5,577 nt of DNA from Rikenellaceae bacterium (GTDB taxonomy: Bacteria; Bacteroidota; Bacteroidia; Bacteroidales; Rikenellaceae): assembly GCA_020859875.1 (NCBI GenBank), contig JAJBVJ010000115.1:1-5577 (forward strand), written 5' to 3'. The notes beneath the pieces are model-generated. The model saw nothing but the letters and a program-made list of their open reading frames with translations, ran no database searches and had not been told where the DNA came from. Positions 5,302-5,577 of the stretch are shown piece by piece. Position 1 is the first letter of the stretch. The number at the start of each line of letters is the position of its first letter. The translations under genes and the position numbers were made by a program.

Positions 5302-5577
5302 TTATATCTCCTTTCCATTGAAATGGATGGTTTGCTTCTCATCGTCCAGCCATAAAATGGTCTTGTCCTCGATGTCGAAGATGCGAGATGTAATTTCCAC
5401 GAAGCCTTTTTTCAGCCCGTTCAAATTGTGCATCCCGTGGGTGAGCCCATCGGAAAGCGTCCATTCTACCCTCGTTACGGCATCCATGTTTTTACTGTCG
5501 GTGACCGTACTCTTGCCGATTCCCTCGATACGGAAAATAAGGTCGAAAGGCACGGTTTCGATGAAGAGGGGTATAAC
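5302..5577 (-). CDS. Hypothetical protein, C-terminal 91 codons (5' end beyond the window)
   Basis: The frame is open from the right edge to a TAA (complement of 5302-5304), so this is the 3' part of a gene that starts outside the window. A GTG lies in frame at 5551-5553, but there is no reason to start there because the frame stays open upstream. I do not recognise the family. The visible part begins 'VIPLFIETVPFDLIFRIEG' and ends 'ILWLDDEKQTIHFNGKEI'; it alternates hydrophobic and polar residues in short strand-like segments, has no cysteine and no obvious membrane segment, and suggests a beta-rich domain. It converges on the S9 peptidase gene and shares its terminator, which supports it being a real transcribed gene. 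Function is unknown. Confidence 0.75.
   Translation of the reverse strand, partial: VIPLFIETVPFDLIFRIEGIGKSTVTDSKNMDAVTRVEWTLSDGLTHGMHNLNGLKKGFVEITSRIFDIEDKTILWLDDEKQTIHFNGKEI

Overview
The window looks like an ordinary stretch of chromosome from a Bacteroidota (Bacteroidales) bacterium. Three things point there: leuS and the peptidase gene carry perfect TAnnTTTG -7 promoter elements; start codons lack clear Shine-Dalgarno sequences and sit behind AT-rich or A/C-rich leaders; and the LeuRS N-terminus has the Bacteroidota-style 'FPYPSGAGLHVGHPLGY' form. A gut genus such as Alistipes is possible from base composition and protein style, but this is an impression, not a demonstrated assignment.

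Left part, minus strand (1-1123): the first 145 codons of leuS run off the left edge. Upstream of leuS lies a small nitroreductase-family flavoprotein gene. The 101-bp gap between them holds a perfect leuS -7 element and a 10-bp inverted repeat just upstream of it. The nitroreductase has its own candidate promoter, overlapped by a small palindrome.

Middle, plus strand (1181-3215): a divergent intergenic region separates the nitroreductase from a likely three-gene operon. The operon encodes a HAD-superfamily phosphatase, an unrecognised 159-residue secreted protein, and the house-cleaning dITP/XTP pyrophosphatase RdgB. The HAD phosphatase and RdgB suggest metabolite or nucleotide clean-up, but no shared pathway can be shown.

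Right part (3254-5577): a monocistronic S9-family serine peptidase lipoprotein (DPP/acylaminoacyl-peptidase type) with a perfect -7 element upstream ends at a strong bidirectional intrinsic terminator. The terminator also serves a convergent minus-strand gene, of which only the last 91 codons are present; its family is not recognised.

No RNA genes, CRISPR arrays, insertion sequences or other mobile elements were seen, and no stretch over 300 bases lacks a gene. I found no convincing new biological system. The items worth a second look are the promoter-proximal inverted repeats, the orphan secreted protein, and an unusual LeuRS segment.
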